Source: Candidatus Poribacteria bacterium (GTDB taxonomy: Bacteria; Poribacteria; WGA-4E; PCPOR2b). Taken from it: 64,000 nucleotides of DNA. The first letter of the stretch is position 1; each line of letters opens with the position of its first letter. Made by a program: the position numbers and the translations under genes. Positions 63,151-64,000 of the stretch are shown in pieces. The stretch is taken from NCBI GenBank assembly GCA_022822005.1, contig JAJECO010000097.1:62001-126000 (forward strand), written 5' to 3'. Under the pieces are notes generated by a model, which ran no database searches, was not told the origin of the DNA, and saw nothing but the letters and a program-made list of their open reading frames with translations.

Positions 63151-64000
63151 ATGAACAGCGAACAAAATCCACGTCCGAACATCCTCTGGATCTGTACGGA
63201 CCAACAGCGTTACGATACGATTGGTGCGTTGGGTAATCCTTATGTCTCAACTCCGAACATCGATCGGTTGGTCGAGGAGGGGGTTGCTTTTACCCACGCC
63301 TATTGCCAGAGTCCTATCTGTACGCCCAGTCGGGGCAGTTTTCTCACGGGGATGTATCCGAGTGCGGTGCACGTCAACGGGAACGGCAACGAATACTTCC
63401 CGGATAGTCCACCTCTTGTGACGCGCCTTCTCGCAGACGCTGGTTACGACTGTGGATTGATCGGCAAGCTGCATCTTGCCAGTGCTCACCGCCGTATCGA
63501 ACCCCGCGTAAACGACGGATACCGATATTGGCAGTACAGCCATGCGCCCCGTGATGACTGGGAAACGGGACACGACTACGCGGACTGGGTACGATCCAAA
63601 GGACATATTCTGGGGGAATTGACCAAGAGTATTGACGGTGTGCCTGCCGAACTCCATCAGACCACGTGGTGCGCGGAAAAGACGATTGAATTTATGCGGC
63701 AGGAACGGGAGGGACCGTGGCTGGCGAGTGTGAATATCTACGATCCACACCCACCCTTCAATCCCCCCAAGACTTACAGGGATCTGTTTGATCCAGCGGA
63801 TATGCCGGGACCACTTTTCCGGGAGAGCGATCTGGAACAGCAGAAGAAGTTAGAAGCGGTGGATTTCCAGTCGAAGGGACGCTCGCCAGAGGAGTTGGAT
63901 ATCCGCAGTCCGATCGTACCTCAGTCACCGGGAACGGCTGAAGTGGCTTCATCGGGAGGACGGGATGCCAAAACCCTGCAAGCGGCATATTACGCCATGA
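63151..64000 (+). CDS. Sulfatase (3' end cut by window edge)
   Basis: About 283 residues from ATG 63151 to the window end. NILWICTDQQRYDTIG is the family opening with metal-binding Asp. Active-site C-x-P-S-R is CTPSRGSFLTG, so the Cys is made into formylglycine. VNIYDPHPPF follows. It removes sulfate esters from sulfated glycans or other substrates. No signal peptide is evident, so it is likely cytosolic or the true start lies elsewhere. Confidence 0.9.
   Translation, partial: MNSEQNPRPNILWICTDQQRYDTIGALGNPYVSTPNIDRLVEEGVAFTHAYCQSPICTPSRGSFLTGMYPSAVHVNGNGNEYFPDSPPLVTRLLADAGYDCGLIGKLHLASAHRRIEPRVNDGYRYWQYSHAPRDDWETGHDYADWVRSKGHILGELTKSIDGVPAELHQTTWCAEKTIEFMRQEREGPWLASVNIYDPHPPFNPPKTYRDLFDPADMPGPLFRESDLEQQKKLEAVDFQSKGRSPEELDIRSPIVPQSPGTAEVASSGGRDAKTLQAAYYAM

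Noticed and set aside
1-64000. tRNA or rRNA genes
   Set aside because: No T-arm consensus with a matching acceptor stem and no rRNA-like stretch found by eye; short or odd tRNAs could be missed.

Overview
The window is a gene-dense stretch of a bacterial chromosome from an uncultured Gram-negative bacterium. It has a System I cytochrome c maturation set, lipoprotein signal peptides, very large secreted proteins with an FlgD-like C-terminus, and a C5 (glutamyl-tRNA) heme pathway. The mix of sulfatase, sialidase-like, Gfo/Idh/MocA, sugar isomerase, DUF3857/transglutaminase and gingipain-type proteins, at roughly 50% GC, suggests a Poribacteria-like or related lineage. That placement is inference only, because no rRNA, tRNA or other marker suited to taxonomy is present. 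No CRISPR array and no transposase gene were seen.

Layout. 1-9.5 kb, minus strand: a housekeeping run of NYN/OST-HTH protein, CCA-adding-type nucleotidyltransferase, site-2 protease, trpS, a MazEF-type toxin-antitoxin, scpA, scpB, a sugar-nucleotide epimerase and a secreted protein cut by the window edge. A type II restriction-modification pair sits between scpA and scpB. 10-15.4 kb, plus strand: a receiver/PAS/PAS histidine kinase, a sigma-54 activator and an SDR epimerase. 15.4-34.9 kb, minus strand: one long run from the redox repressor rex through hemB, hemL, a polyprenyl synthase, a duplicated Met8-like protein, a HemX-like protein, hemA, hemC and a cobA-hemD fusion into ccmE, ccmF, ccmH, a CcmI-like gene, ccmA, ccmB, ccmC and ccmD, ending with an Eis-like acetyltransferase. 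It reads as a tetrapyrrole-to-cytochrome c line behind a likely sigma-70 promoter at rex. 35-42.9 kb, minus strand: a ~2,100-residue C25 (gingipain-type) protein and a secreted transglutaminase-like protein. 43.1-64 kb, plus strand: sugar isomerase, a DUF6178-like pair, an AT-rich insert with two 2TM SLATT-like proteins, a small basic Pro/Lys-rich protein and a TIR protein, then purC, a D-aminoacylase, Uma2, xylulokinase, moaC, a caspase-like/DUF3857/transglutaminase protein, dnaJ, sulfotransferase-like, sialidase-like, endonuclease III-like, FAD oxidoreductase, Gfo/Idh/MocA and a partial sulfatase.

Most notable are the AT-rich 45.66-47.68 kb module, which I read as a candidate two-part defence locus; a CcmE with a CX3Y in place of the usual HX3Y heme site; a Met8-like protein that is an internal duplication with a degenerate second half; a caspase-like domain that has lost its expected cysteine; and two families of short repeats. 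One repeat family is a heptamer (TGAAACG-like) and the other a 16-18 nt palindrome (TCCCRAY..RTYGGGA). Both lie at gene boundaries and also inside coding sequence, including signal peptides. Several genes appear to start at TTG or GTG.
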